Positions 32,943 through 41,838 of a stretch of 64,000 nucleotides of DNA are shown here, one piece after another. A model generated the notes under the pieces. That model was not told the DNA's origin. It searched no databases and saw nothing but the letters and a program-made list of their open reading frames with translations. How positions within the stretch are numbered: the stretch's first letter is position 1; each line of letters opens with the position of its first letter. Origin of the DNA: Rhizobium sp. J15 (lineage in GTDB: Bacteria; Pseudomonadota; Alphaproteobacteria; Rhizobiales; Rhizobiaceae); NCBI RefSeq assembly GCF_002531825.1, contig NZ_NWSX01000022.1, forward strand, positions 1 through 64,000. The letters run 5' to 3'. The translations under genes were made by a program, and so were the position numbers.

Positions 32943-34667
32943 ATGCCGGGCGGCGACGCGACACAGTCTGCATCTGTCGAAACTCATCTCCTTGCCGGTA
33001 CCGACGAGCTCGTTTCCCTTTATGACGAGAGCTTTCATCTTACCGAGCGCTCGGCAAAGCATCGGCAAACTTATGACGTTGATTCTCTGGTCGAGGCCAC
33101 ATTGTGGCATGTCTATCCCGAACTCCTGGCCCCTTCGACGAAATCTGCGGTCGAATTCGTGCTTTCGAGTGGATTGCCGCGAAACATCGAGGTGGCAAAT
33201 GCAAAGACGGGAGATCAGCGCACGCTGACGGTTTTCCGCAGCCCTCGCGGCCTGGGCGTTGTCGAGGCGGACGGCAAGCCGAGCTTGCGCGGGACCTATA
33301 ATCCGGCTGAAAACGACCGTGCGCTTCTTTTTCACCAGGCGACCCACGACGTTTTGACCGGACTGCCGAACCGGCGGCAATTCAGTGATCAACTGCGCAG
33401 CGCCCTGCCGGTGTCAAAGGGGGTAAGGTTTGCCCTCATGCAAATCGACCTCGACGATTTCAAACCGGTCAATGACACATTGGGCCACGGCGCCGGCGAC
33501 ACCGTTCTGAAAATGGCCGCCGAGCGCATCCGGAACGTGCTTGGCGAGCAGGAATTCGCTTATCGACTGGCCGGTGACGAGTTCGCCGTCATTCAGCGAA
33601 GAAACGACCAGCCGCGCGAGGCGGAGCGCCTGGCAGAAGCGCTCGTCGGCGCTTTCAGGGCGCCGTTCACGGTCGAGGGCATCAATGTCTTTGTCGGCGC
33701 AAGCGTCGGGATTGCCGTTGCCCCATCGGATGGAAACGAATTCGAGCAGCTCATGAAGGCGGCGGACATCGCCCTCTATGCGGCCAAGGAGGAAGGCAGG
33801 CACAGAGCAAGGAAGTTCAACCGCGCCATGCTCATGGTCCTGGAACAGCGGGAAACGTTGCGCCGCAGTTTGCGAACCGCTCTGAAAGACGGTCAGTTCT
33901 TCATCGAATACCAGCCGCTCGTACAGCCACCCTTTTCGATCGTCGGCTTTGAAGCGCTGTTGCGATGGCGCCATCCCGTCGTTGGCATCATTCCGCCCAA
34001 TATCTTCATTCCCATGGCCGAGACGGACGGCTTGATGAGCGAAATCGGTCAATGGACGCTTGAACAGGCTTGCCGCGATGCGATGTCGTGGCCGTCGCAT
34101 TTTACGGTTGCCGTCAACCTCTCACCGGCGGAGTTTCTGCACGCAGGCCTTACCGACCGCATTGCGCAAACCCTGGACCTCGTCGGCATCCGCCCCGACC
34201 GCCTTGAACTCGAGATCACCGAGTCCGTGCTGCTGGAGCGCACGATCAACAATCTCGACACGCTCAATACGTTAAACGTGCTGGGAGTGCAGATTTCGCT
34301 CGACGATTTCGGCACCTATTATTCCTCGCTCAGCTATCTGAAAAACTTCCCCTTCGATACGATCAAGATCGACCAGTATTTCATCAAGGATCTGGAGAGC
34401 GACAGCAAAAGTCAGGCGATCGTTCGTTCCGTCATTGCGCTCGCCCACGGGCTCGGCATGAGCGTCACGGCCGAGGGTGTGGAAACCTCGGAACAGGCCG
34501 CCTGGCTCAAAAAAGCGAAATGTGACCGGCTGCAGGGATATTTCCTCGGCAAACCGATGCCCGCCGAAGAGATCGGCGCTTTCCTCGGCAAGCGCATGCA
34601 GCCCGTCCCCTTCGAAAACTTCCCGATTTCCAGATCAATGCCGCCTTTGGATCCTCGGCGAGCTTGA
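32943..34667 (+). CDS. GGDEF-EAL c-di-GMP enzyme
   Basis: 574 residues: an N-terminal sensory region of about 130 residues, a GGDEF domain with active-site AGDEF (210-214), and an EAL domain (EAL 337-339, with ELEITE, LDDFG, IKIDQ and AEGVET present). No inhibitory RxxD lies before AGDEF. Both cyclase and phosphodiesterase residues look competent, so net activity cannot be predicted. A very strong ribosome binding site (GGAAGGAGAGGAAAGG) fixes the start at 32943; an in-frame ATG at 32856 lacks one. The 244 bases after bgsA hold no gene. It is the likely c-di-GMP source or sink for the synthase. Confidence 0.9.
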   Translation: MPGGDATQSASVETHLLAGTDELVSLYDESFHLTERSAKHRQTYDVDSLVEATLWHVYPELLAPSTKSAVEFVLSSGLPRNIEVANAKTGDQRTLTVFRSPRGLGVVEADGKPSLRGTYNPAENDRALLFHQATHDVLTGLPNRRQFSDQLRSALPVSKGVRFALMQIDLDDFKPVNDTLGHGAGDTVLKMAAERIRNVLGEQEFAYRLAGDEFAVIQRRNDQPREAERLAEALVGAFRAPFTVEGINVFVGASVGIAVAPSDGNEFEQLMKAADIALYAAKEEGRHRARKFNRAMLMVLEQRETLRRSLRTALKDGQFFIEYQPLVQPPFSIVGFEALLRWRHPVVGIIPPNIFIPMAETDGLMSEIGQWTLEQACRDAMSWPSHFTVAVNLSPAEFLHAGLTDRIAQTLDLVGIRPDRLELEITESVLLERTINNLDTLNTLNVLGVQISLDDFGTYYSSLSYLKNFPFDTIKIDQYFIKDLESDSKSQAIVRSVIALAHGLGMSVTAEGVETSEQAAWLKKAKCDRLQGYFLGKPMPAEEIGAFLGKRMQPVPFENFPISRSMPPLDPRRA

Positions 34668-34718
34668 GCATCGGGTTCTTGAATTCCCTCGGAACGGGTA
34701 CAGGAAGGACGAAACGGT

Positions 34719-35237
34719 ATGCAGGCAGGCAGCGACATGTCAGCGGAAGCGGCCTTCAAGCCTCTCCTGCGGTTCGAGATGGACATGGCGACATTTCTTT
34801 CCGACTGGCAGCATTGCGATCAGCTGTCGACCTTCGTGGCGCGGATGATCAGCCATAATCGCACCGATCCTATTCGGCATTCGAATTTCTTCTCGTTTGC
34901 CCTCAACGAACTGCTGGAAGTATCATTCCGCGGCGCTTCCCCGCAGGGTTCGATAGACTGCGCGGTCTATCGGCGCGACGCGACGGAACGCGTGAGGCTC
35001 AGTTTCACGTGCCCTGCCGAACAGCGGGAATTCTATCGCGAGGCAGTATCGCGAACCCGTCAAAAAGATGCGCTCGCGCGTTATCTCAGCGCCATTTCAA
35101 TGGACCAGGCGCCAAACAGGGAAGTCATTCTTCTCGATCTGGCAATCAACTTCGATGCGCGCCTGCGTCTGGAGGAGCCTGCCCCCGCATCCATAACCCT
35201 GGTCGTCGACCTGCCGCTTGAAGGAAGCACACTTTGA
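34719..35237 (+). CDS. degenerate GHKL-like protein of the partner-switching locus
   Basis: 172 residues. A segment near 55-75 (HSNFFSFALNELLEVSFRGA) looks like the N-box of an anti-sigma-type ATPase, but the Asn that normally follows Glu is Val here, and I see no G1 or G2 glycine motifs. It may be an inactive adaptor derived from an anti-sigma kinase. AAGGACG precedes the ATG. Its stop overlaps the next gene's TTG start. It probably corresponds to one of the small genes at the head of the Sinorhizobium bgr locus, but I cannot say which. Confidence 0.6.
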   Translation: MQAGSDMSAEAAFKPLLRFEMDMATFLSDWQHCDQLSTFVARMISHNRTDPIRHSNFFSFALNELLEVSFRGASPQGSIDCAVYRRDATERVRLSFTCPAEQREFYREAVSRTRQKDALARYLSAISMDQAPNREVILLDLAINFDARLRLEEPAPASITLVVDLPLEGSTL

Positions 35238-36400
35238 GCACGGCACCCTTCCTTGCGGAATTCGACTCCAATAGCCAGGAATTCTTCCTGGCGGGTGTGA
35301 TCCGCCCGCGTTCCGTCGATGAGATAGGCTCCAGCCTCTGCATCTTCAGGAACGCGATCGATGATGTCCGGGGCGTTCTCTACATCAATATAAAACGTCT
35401 TGTTCAGATGAATAACACCGCGTTTCAGGCCTTTGCCCGCGTCGTGCTGGACACCTGCCGGACAAGGACCGACCTTCGTTTCGTGGTGGTGACGTCAAGC
35501 GTCGTCGGCTGGACCGAACGCATGTTCAAGCACCTCGGCAGCATCGAGCCGCGGGTCACGGTGGAGGTCTATGATTCCGAATTTTACCCCGGACAGAGCT
35601 TCGTCGAGGATCCGAGCTTCATCCCGATATTGCGCACGCAAACCAAGATGACCTGGCGCCACGAGCGCGCCATCCTACCCCGTCACGGCATGCGGCCGGG
35701 GATTGCGATGGCCGATATCTGCTGCGGCATCGGTGATTTCGCCATGCTTGTCAAAAAGGAGTTCCGGCCGAGCCGGATCGTCGCCCTCGACCATTCCAGA
35801 GCGAGCCTTGCCTATGCCCGCGACATGGCCGTCAGCTTCGATGTGGCCGATATCGAATATACCTACGGCGACGCCTCCGAAATGCTGCTCGAAGGCAACC
35901 AGTTCGACCTGGTGACTTGCCGGCATTCGCTCCAGATATTCAATCGGCCGGACATGCTTCTCAAAGAGCTCTTCCGGATCTGCAAGCCGGGCGGGCGGGT
36001 ATACATCACCAACGAGAAAAATTCGCACTGCCTCGGAGAACCCCGCTCACAGAGCATCCAATGGACCTATAATGAGGTGGCAAAGCTGTTCAGCCACTTC
36101 GAAATGGACGTGGAACTCGGCCCGAAAAGCCGCCGATATCTCACCGACGCCGGCTTTGACAATATTCTCGTCGAGTCTTTCATGGTCACCAATCTCGATG
36201 GCGACCCGCAGGATTTTGCCGACGTCATCTCGGCCTGGGAAAATGTTTATGCCGGAGAGATGGCTGTCAGGCGCGGCGATTCATCCGATTTCATAGAACG
36301 TTTCCGCCAGGGTTTCCGGGACCATATTTTTGCGGCCCTTCATCCAAAAGGCTATGCTGGCTGGCCAATCTGGGCGGCGTCCGGACGCAAGCCATCATGA
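35234..36400 (+). CDS. STAS-like domain fused to SAM methyltransferase
   Basis: 388 residues. Residues about 1-125 have the alternating pattern of a STAS-like domain (GVLYINIKRLVQMNNTAFQ, then RFVVVTSS). From about 150 a class I methyltransferase follows: motif I MADICCGIGDFAML, acidic loop VALDHSR, motif FDLVTCRHSLQIF, and the post-motif KPGGRVYITNE. The target is unknown. It starts with TTG at 35234 inside a TTGA overlap with the previous stop, after an excellent AAGGAAG site six bases upstream. It ends in an ATGA overlap with the phosphatase gene. The context implies a role in partner switching. Confidence 0.75.
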   Translation: MSTAPFLAEFDSNSQEFFLAGVIRPRSVDEIGSSLCIFRNAIDDVRGVLYINIKRLVQMNNTAFQAFARVVLDTCRTRTDLRFVVVTSSVVGWTERMFKHLGSIEPRVTVEVYDSEFYPGQSFVEDPSFIPILRTQTKMTWRHERAILPRHGMRPGIAMADICCGIGDFAMLVKKEFRPSRIVALDHSRASLAYARDMAVSFDVADIEYTYGDASEMLLEGNQFDLVTCRHSLQIFNRPDMLLKELFRICKPGGRVYITNEKNSHCLGEPRSQSIQWTYNEVAKLFSHFEMDVELGPKSRRYLTDAGFDNILVESFMVTNLDGDPQDFADVISAWENVYAGEMAVRRGDSSDFIERFRQGFRDHIFAALHPKGYAGWPIWAASGRKPS

Positions 36401-38754
36401 AGGCAGATCGACACATTGCACGTTTTGGCTTGAACTCGTTTCGCGCGAAGTTCGTCCTCGTTGTCGGCAGCGCCGTGCTGTTCGACCTGCTGGTGACCGG
36501 GGGCCTCGCGCTTTGGAACGTGCAAAGGCTCTCTCGTGATGCCACCGCCGAGGTCGGCCAGGGCCTGGAGGAGGCCAATCAGGGCTATATCCGCTCCTAC
36601 GCGGAAACAACCGCGGAACATGTCAACCTGCTGCTCAGCCAGGTCCACTCCGATGTCAGCACATTAGCCGGGGTTCTTCAGGAACAGATCGATCGTCCCG
36701 CCAGAGAAACCCAGATCGGCCAGGCCATGGCCCTTGCTTCTCCGGAAAGCGCCACGGTGGTCTACGATGAAAAAGGAGGATGGGCTCAGAACCTGCCGGG
36801 CTCGCCATCCGTCGTCAGCATCTGGGGTTATCTCCTGGGACCTGATCACCGCCCCTTGCCTGAAGTCCAGAGGGACATCGATAACAGTGCCGTTCTCGAC
36901 CTGGTCGCGCCGAGCCTGCTGTCGGACGGCCTGTCCAAGCTTCAGATGTATTATATCGGCCCGAAAGAGCGTCCGATCTTCCGGACGGCGCCCTACACGG
37001 AGCAGGCCCAGACTTTCGACAAGCTCTATCCCGGCCACAATAGAGCGGAGTTCTGGACCTTTTTCTTTCCCGGACTTTACGAGTCGTGGGAGGGTTGGGG
37101 CAGAGGCGAGGAAAAACGCCTGGCCGGCAGCGAGATTACCCAGACGGCGCCCTACACCGATGCGATCACCGGCAAGCTCATCGTCAGCTTCTTCCAGCCG
37201 CTCTGGTCTCCCGACCGCAGGAAAGTCGCCGGCGCCGCCGGAACGGATATCACGCTCGACCAGCTGGCCGGAATCGTCGAGAACGTTAAAGTTGCCGACA
37301 ACGGCTTCGGATTCCTGGCCATGTCGGATGGAAACGTGGTCGCCATCAATCCGACCGGCGAGAAAATCATCGGATTGCGTACATCGAACAATCAGGGCGG
37401 CGAAGGCGTCACGGGCCTGAACCGTTCGCTGAAGGGGAGTACGCAGCCGGAAGTGGCGCAGCTGCCGCTGGGCGAGGATGGGCTGCTACGCCATATTCTC
37501 CTGGATGAAAATGGCGAAAAGGTTCCTTACCTCGTTGTCTTGAAACAGCTGCAGCCGACCAATCTTTGGGTTTCCGGCCCTGTCGGACGCGAAGCCATGC
37601 TGCTCGGCATCGTCGTGCCGGAGCGGGAGATCTACGCTTCGCTGTTTGCCGCCCAAGCCGGAATTTCACAGGCGACAAACCGGATTCTGATCTACCAGAT
37701 CCTGGCGCTTCTGGTGTCGCTGTGCTTTGTCATCGCAGCCGTTTTCGCCATATCGAAGCGCATCACCCGAGGCATCAGCTCGCTCGCCGAAGCCGCCAAA
37801 CGCATCCAGGCGAAGGACTATTCCGTGCGGGTGGACATCCCGACACGCGATGAGGTCGGAGAAGCTGGATTGGCCTTCAACCGCATGGCTGAGCAGATCA
37901 GTTTTCACACGGAGAACCTCGAACAGCTCGTGGAGGACAGAACGCAGGAGATCGAGGCAGCGAACCAGCAGATCTCCACCTTGAACAGGCAATTGCGCAG
38001 CGAAAACCTGCGCCTCGGCGCGGAGCTTGCGGTTGCGCGCCGAATCCAGATGATGGTTCTGCCCAAGACCGGTGAATTGGAAGAAATTCCGGATCTGGAA
38101 ATCGCTGCTTACATGCGGCCGGCCGACGAGGTGGGAGGGGACTACTACGATGTCCTGAGGGATGGAAAGCGGCTGAAGATCGGCATCGGTGACGTCACGG
38201 GACACGGCCTGGAAAGCGGCGTGCTGATGCTGATGGTCCAGTCGATCGCGCGGGCATTGCAGGAGGCCGGCGACATGGAGCCCTCACAGTTTCTGAACAG
38301 CGTGAACCGGGCGATTTATAAAAACCTCGTCCGGACCAGCACCAACAAGCACCTTTCCCTCGCCTTCCTGGACTATGACGGAAGGCGCCTGACGCTGTCG
38401 GGTCAGCACGAAGAGCTGATCGTCGTTCGCAAGTTCGGAAAAGTCGAGCGGATCGACACGCTCGACCTCGGCCTGCCGATCGGGCTGGAACCGGATATTT
38501 CGTCGTTCGTGGCGACACGCGAGGTATCCTTCGACCGTGACGATATCATCATTCTGCACACCGACGGCGTCACCGAGGCCGAGGATCACAACGGTGAACT
38601 CTTCGGCATCGAGCGGCTTTGCGAAAGTGCCGGCCGGCGCTACGGCTTGAGCGCCGAGGACATGAAGGTCGGGATCCTCGAGGATTTGATGGCGCATATC
38701 GGCACGCAGAAGATCCATGACGACATCACGCTCGTGGTTATGAGGCACAGGTGA
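36397..38754 (+). CDS. bgrU: BgrU-like membrane PP2C/SpoIIE phosphatase
   Basis: 785 residues. Membrane helices near 20-42 and 428-452 bracket a large periplasmic Cache-type sensor. A HAMP domain (about 450-505) and coiled coil lead to a PP2C-type SpoIIE phosphatase (about 550-785) with metal-binding DEVGGDYYD, IGDVTGHG, HTDGVTEA and HDDITLVV. It should dephosphorylate the STAS protein encoded at 39335-39673 in response to a periplasmic signal. The domain layout and neighbours match BgrU of Sinorhizobium. It is translationally coupled to the gene before it. Confidence 0.88.
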   Translation: MKADRHIARFGLNSFRAKFVLVVGSAVLFDLLVTGGLALWNVQRLSRDATAEVGQGLEEANQGYIRSYAETTAEHVNLLLSQVHSDVSTLAGVLQEQIDRPARETQIGQAMALASPESATVVYDEKGGWAQNLPGSPSVVSIWGYLLGPDHRPLPEVQRDIDNSAVLDLVAPSLLSDGLSKLQMYYIGPKERPIFRTAPYTEQAQTFDKLYPGHNRAEFWTFFFPGLYESWEGWGRGEEKRLAGSEITQTAPYTDAITGKLIVSFFQPLWSPDRRKVAGAAGTDITLDQLAGIVENVKVADNGFGFLAMSDGNVVAINPTGEKIIGLRTSNNQGGEGVTGLNRSLKGSTQPEVAQLPLGEDGLLRHILLDENGEKVPYLVVLKQLQPTNLWVSGPVGREAMLLGIVVPEREIYASLFAAQAGISQATNRILIYQILALLVSLCFVIAAVFAISKRITRGISSLAEAAKRIQAKDYSVRVDIPTRDEVGEAGLAFNRMAEQISFHTENLEQLVEDRTQEIEAANQQISTLNRQLRSENLRLGAELAVARRIQMMVLPKTGELEEIPDLEIAAYMRPADEVGGDYYDVLRDGKRLKIGIGDVTGHGLESGVLMLMVQSIARALQEAGDMEPSQFLNSVNRAIYKNLVRTSTNKHLSLAFLDYDGRRLTLSGQHEELIVVRKFGKVERIDTLDLGLPIGLEPDISSFVATREVSFDRDDIIILHTDGVTEAEDHNGELFGIERLCESAGRRYGLSAEDMKVGILEDLMAHIGTQKIHDDITLVVMRHR

Positions 38755-38758
38755 AGGG

Positions 38759-39319
38759 ATGACGATCCTATATGGACTGGAAGATCTGGCGATCGGAACA
38801 GGTGAAAACATCACGAGGCTGCGCCTTTTCGAGGGACCCCTCGATCTTGGTTGGAAGCATTGCGCGATCACCTCGGATTTCGTCGCCGAGTTCGTCGCCT
38901 TGCGCTACCGCACATCCCATAGCCTCTACAGGGAAGTCCGGCATAATGTCGGTTATCTCACCAACGAGCTTGTCGAGAATGCGGTCAAATTCCGCGCAGC
39001 CGGCGAGATCGTCGTGGAGGCTTCGGTTGAGAACAATGTCTTTCGCGCGAAGGTCTCCAATCTTGTCGATGAGGAAGCCTCGCGGAAATTCCAGCATCTG
39101 CTGTCGCAGATCACCATCAGCGATCCGGGCGAGCTCCTCATCGAGAAGATAGAGGCGAATGCAAGAGACGCGGATTCGACCATCTCAGGTCTCGGACTTC
39201 TGACCCTCATGAGTGACTACGGCGCCCACTTTGCATGGGTTTTTGGAGCCGAAGAACCGGACGGCAGAATTCCGCTCGAAACCTATGCGTCTATCACAGT
39301 TCCAGATGCCTCGAATTGA
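38759..39319 (+). CDS. bgrW: BgrW-like GHKL serine kinase (anti-sigma type)
   Basis: 186 residues with the Bergerat-fold motifs of RsbW/SpoIIAB kinases: the N-box YLTNELVENAVKFRA near 63-77, and a C-terminal ISGLGLLTLMSDYGAHFAW. A shortened G1 region lies between. It should phosphorylate the STAS antagonist and bind a partner when the antagonist is phosphorylated. Its start is four bases after the phosphatase stop. No sigma factor gene is nearby, which fits control of a c-di-GMP enzyme rather than of transcription. Confidence 0.8.
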   Translation: MTILYGLEDLAIGTGENITRLRLFEGPLDLGWKHCAITSDFVAEFVALRYRTSHSLYREVRHNVGYLTNELVENAVKFRAAGEIVVEASVENNVFRAKVSNLVDEEASRKFQHLLSQITISDPGELLIEKIEANARDADSTISGLGLLTLMSDYGAHFAWVFGAEEPDGRIPLETYASITVPDASN

Positions 39320-39334
39320 CGAGAGAGGGTGGGT

Positions 39335-39673
39335 ATGGAAATCAAGGAAGAAGAATATCAGGTCTGGTCGGAAGGTACGGAAATCTATTTCGACGGGATC
39401 ATGCGGCTGCCCAATACGGAGGCCTATGCGCCGATCTTTTCCCTTGTCATGAATATTCTGGAGGCCGCGCCGGATCGCGTCACCGTCGACCTTACAGGCT
39501 TGCAATTTCTCAATTCTTCCGGGATCAACCTGCTCGCGAAGCTGACGATCGAAGTGCGCAACAAGCCGAATGTCCAATTCACGGTACGCGGCAGCTCGGA
39601 ATATCCCTGGCAGTCGAAATCCCTGCCGAATTTGAAGAAGCTATATCCGGGTGTGGATCTGAGACTCGCCTGA
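39335..39673 (+). CDS. bgrV: BgrV-like STAS antagonist
   Basis: 112 residues forming a STAS domain. The phosphorylation loop reads LQFLNSSGINLLAKL: two serines replace the usual Asp-Ser context (NSSG rather than DSSG), still suitable for kinase action. It is the presumed shared substrate of the kinase and phosphatase upstream. GAGAGGG before the ATG at 39335 gives a clear start; a GTG two codons earlier is weaker. It ends the glucan/partner-switch block and converges with the AraC gene. Confidence 0.85.
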   Translation: MEIKEEEYQVWSEGTEIYFDGIMRLPNTEAYAPIFSLVMNILEAAPDRVTVDLTGLQFLNSSGINLLAKLTIEVRNKPNVQFTVRGSSEYPWQSKSLPNLKKLYPGVDLRLA

Positions 39674-39699
39674 GCAACGGCCTCGGCCATAACGCCGGA

Positions 39700-40848
39700 T
39701 CAGTGCGCAAGCGATAGCCAATCGCCGATCGTGGTGCCACGACGAGGCGTGGGAAGCGCAGCCGGGACGACCGGGCGCTCAGTTGCGACGGTTTTTCTTA
39801 TGTCACGTGGGCTGAGCCCGAATTCGTGGCTGAAAGCACGCGTAAAGTTGGCAGCGGCGTTGAAGCCGGCGGCCTCCGCGATCTCGGAGATTTGCCTGTT
39901 GTCGGCCGGGTTGCTGAGATCCGCATATGCCTGCAGCAATCGGCGTTTGCGAATGTAGTTGAAGACGCCCCCGCTCGCTTCGAACAATTGATAGAGCCGC
40001 GTGCGCGAGATGCCCAACGCACGGCACATCGCGTCGGGCGTCAAATCGTCCGAATGGAGGTTGAGATGAATGTAGCGGTGCGCCCGCTCCATCATGCCCA
40101 TGCCGGTCGGGATCTGACCCGTATCCGGCCTTGTGGACGACGCGACGCATGCGACGACCATATCGGAGATCGTTTGTACGACCCGCGGCACCTCCCCGGC
40201 GGTCAGACTGCTCAGATTCGCCTCCAGGCCAGTCATATAGCTTATGAGCAATTCGGCCAGGCTGCCGGACAGAACCGTGTTGTTGGCCCCCTGGAGAAGG
40301 CTCGCATTCGCAGCCAGCAATTCATAGGGCAAGAAAACAAGCACGGCGACGGAATCAATCATTCGTCCGCGGTAGGGATGACCGAGAGACGTGAAAAGCG
40401 CCTCGCCGGGACCGACCTCCGTGACGCGACGGTTAACCTCGGTCCAGGCCCGGCCGCTGCGAAACAGGCCGACGTTCCAGTGGTCGATGGGGCTCGAGCG
40501 CAGCATGGTTTGATCGCGGATGAAACTGTATGCCGGCGCGCGCTGCTGAATGATGAGGACGTCGCCGAGACGCCAACCGACCTGTTCGGCAAGAAAGCCG
40601 TCATCCGGGGAGTTTGTGCCCGGTAGACGGACATCCACGAGCGGCGCCATATGCGCGCGCCAGGCCTGGAACTGCTCCTTCAGCGGCAGATCCTGCGTCG
40701 AGAAACGCAAGGGCTCCAGCGCAGGCGGAACATCGAGGCGCTGTTCCTTTTGTACGGCAGGTTCGCGTGGCCACCGCCGCCGCTCGCTTTGGGCCGACCA
40801 TTCCTGTCCCGCGGAAAGGTCATCCCCAGATCCGGACTCCTTACTCAT
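39700..40848 (-). CDS. AraC-family transcriptional regulator
   Basis: 382 residues. The N-terminal part (about 70-240) looks like the AraC-binding-like domain of the FeaR/OruR group. The C-terminal AraC DNA-binding domain has two helix-turn-helix units (PDAMCRALGISRTRLYQLF and ISEIAEAAGFNAAANFTRAF, ending FGLSPRDIRK). GGAGG seven bases upstream fixes the start at 40848. Its target is unknown. It is convergent with the STAS gene and faces a 635-base gap on its other side. Confidence 0.88.
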   Translation of the reverse strand: MSKESGSGDDLSAGQEWSAQSERRRWPREPAVQKEQRLDVPPALEPLRFSTQDLPLKEQFQAWRAHMAPLVDVRLPGTNSPDDGFLAEQVGWRLGDVLIIQQRAPAYSFIRDQTMLRSSPIDHWNVGLFRSGRAWTEVNRRVTEVGPGEALFTSLGHPYRGRMIDSVAVLVFLPYELLAANASLLQGANNTVLSGSLAELLISYMTGLEANLSSLTAGEVPRVVQTISDMVVACVASSTRPDTGQIPTGMGMMERAHRYIHLNLHSDDLTPDAMCRALGISRTRLYQLFEASGGVFNYIRKRRLLQAYADLSNPADNRQISEIAEAAGFNAAANFTRAFSHEFGLSPRDIRKTVATERPVVPAALPTPRRGTTIGDWLSLAH

Positions 40849-41483
40849 CCAATCCCTCCAGCGTATGCCGATCCGGGCTTTTGAAATTGAGAGCAAAACA
40901 AACGTTCTCGCGAGGCTGAAACCTCCGCGCCGTTCCATCTGAATCGGCCGCAACGCTACGTGTATAAATCATCTATCATATTCTAATCCGAGCAGAAATG
41001 TACGAATTGATAATTTACGGGATGCGCGGATAACGACAAATGCGTGCTGATCCTGTATCTAAATAAGCAATGGTTGAGGCCAGAGCAGTTCGAAGCTTTC
41101 GCAATATCTCATGTGGCGACGCAACGTAGTTGCAGAGCACTTTCAAGTGTGAAGCGACACTAATTCAAAAAACATGGCGAGCACGAGAGGATAGTCGTGA
41201 CTATCCGAGGGATATTGCTGCGAACTTCGGGCCACTTTCGGCCTACGATTGAATTCTTCTCGACAAGACCCGAAGAAGAATTCTTGTCACCAGTAATGCG
41301 AGTTTCGCCCGATCGCATTTTATGAAAGGCGCTCCTGATGCCGGATGGGCGGGTGACGGTGGAGCAAGGGGTTGCGCGCAGCTGGGGCGCCATCTGTGTC
41401 AATGCGTAATGAGCCACGGCTTGCACGCAACCCTTACCTATTTCACGCTTCGGCGTATTTCATGTGGCAGAACGGAGGCTAAG
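40849..41483. other. long intergenic region, no supported gene
   Basis: 635 bases, A+T-rich around 40,960-41,060 (ATAAATCATCTATCATATTC) and around 41,155-41,290. It includes ACGCAACGTAGTTGCA near 41,115, a short imperfect dyad. Two regulated promoters may lie here, for araC and for the small gene at 41484. Short frames lack ribosome binding sites. Confidence 0.4.
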
Positions 41484-41684
41484 ATGACCACCATAAACAA
41501 CGAGAACCAGATCGAATTGAACCCGGCTTCGAGCTGCAGAAGCGCAGTCGAAATCGCCATGGTGGAAATGCTCGTGAATTTGCAGAAACGCGGCTGGCTC
41601 GCAGAGGAACTGGCGCTGGCGCTCGCAGACGCCTCCGAAGACCTCGTCATGCTCATCGCGAACAAAAAGCCTCGATCGCATTGA
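41484..41684 (+). CDS. small hypothetical protein
   Basis: 66 residues starting MTTINNENQIELNPASS, with GGAGGCTAAG before the ATG. The helical core (AVEIAMVEMLVNLQKRGWLA, then EELALALADASEDLVMLI) is amphipathic and shows no membrane segment. I do not recognise a family, though such small acidic helical proteins are frequent on rhizobial plasmids. A longer in-frame start at 41322 is unsupported. Confidence 0.55.
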   Translation: MTTINNENQIELNPASSCRSAVEIAMVEMLVNLQKRGWLAEELALALADASEDLVMLIANKKPRSH

Positions 41685-41838
41685 TAGGCCGATGGCATGC
41701 CGCCAGCTATGCGGAAAGCCGTGCGGCAGGAAAGCAGCAAGCCCCGAGGTAGCGGCTTTGGGGCGAACAGTGTTCCGCATCCTCGCAATGCTCGCGGTGT
41801 CTCAAAGGGACCTGATCCGTGCACGCGCCAGAGCGGAT

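Noticed and set aside
28070..41125. Recurring GCAACGTAG-like words near 28090, 29405, 40935 and 41115 as a shared operator
   Set aside because: The words vary in flanks, spacing and orientation and do not form a consistent dyad; chance cannot be excluded by eye.
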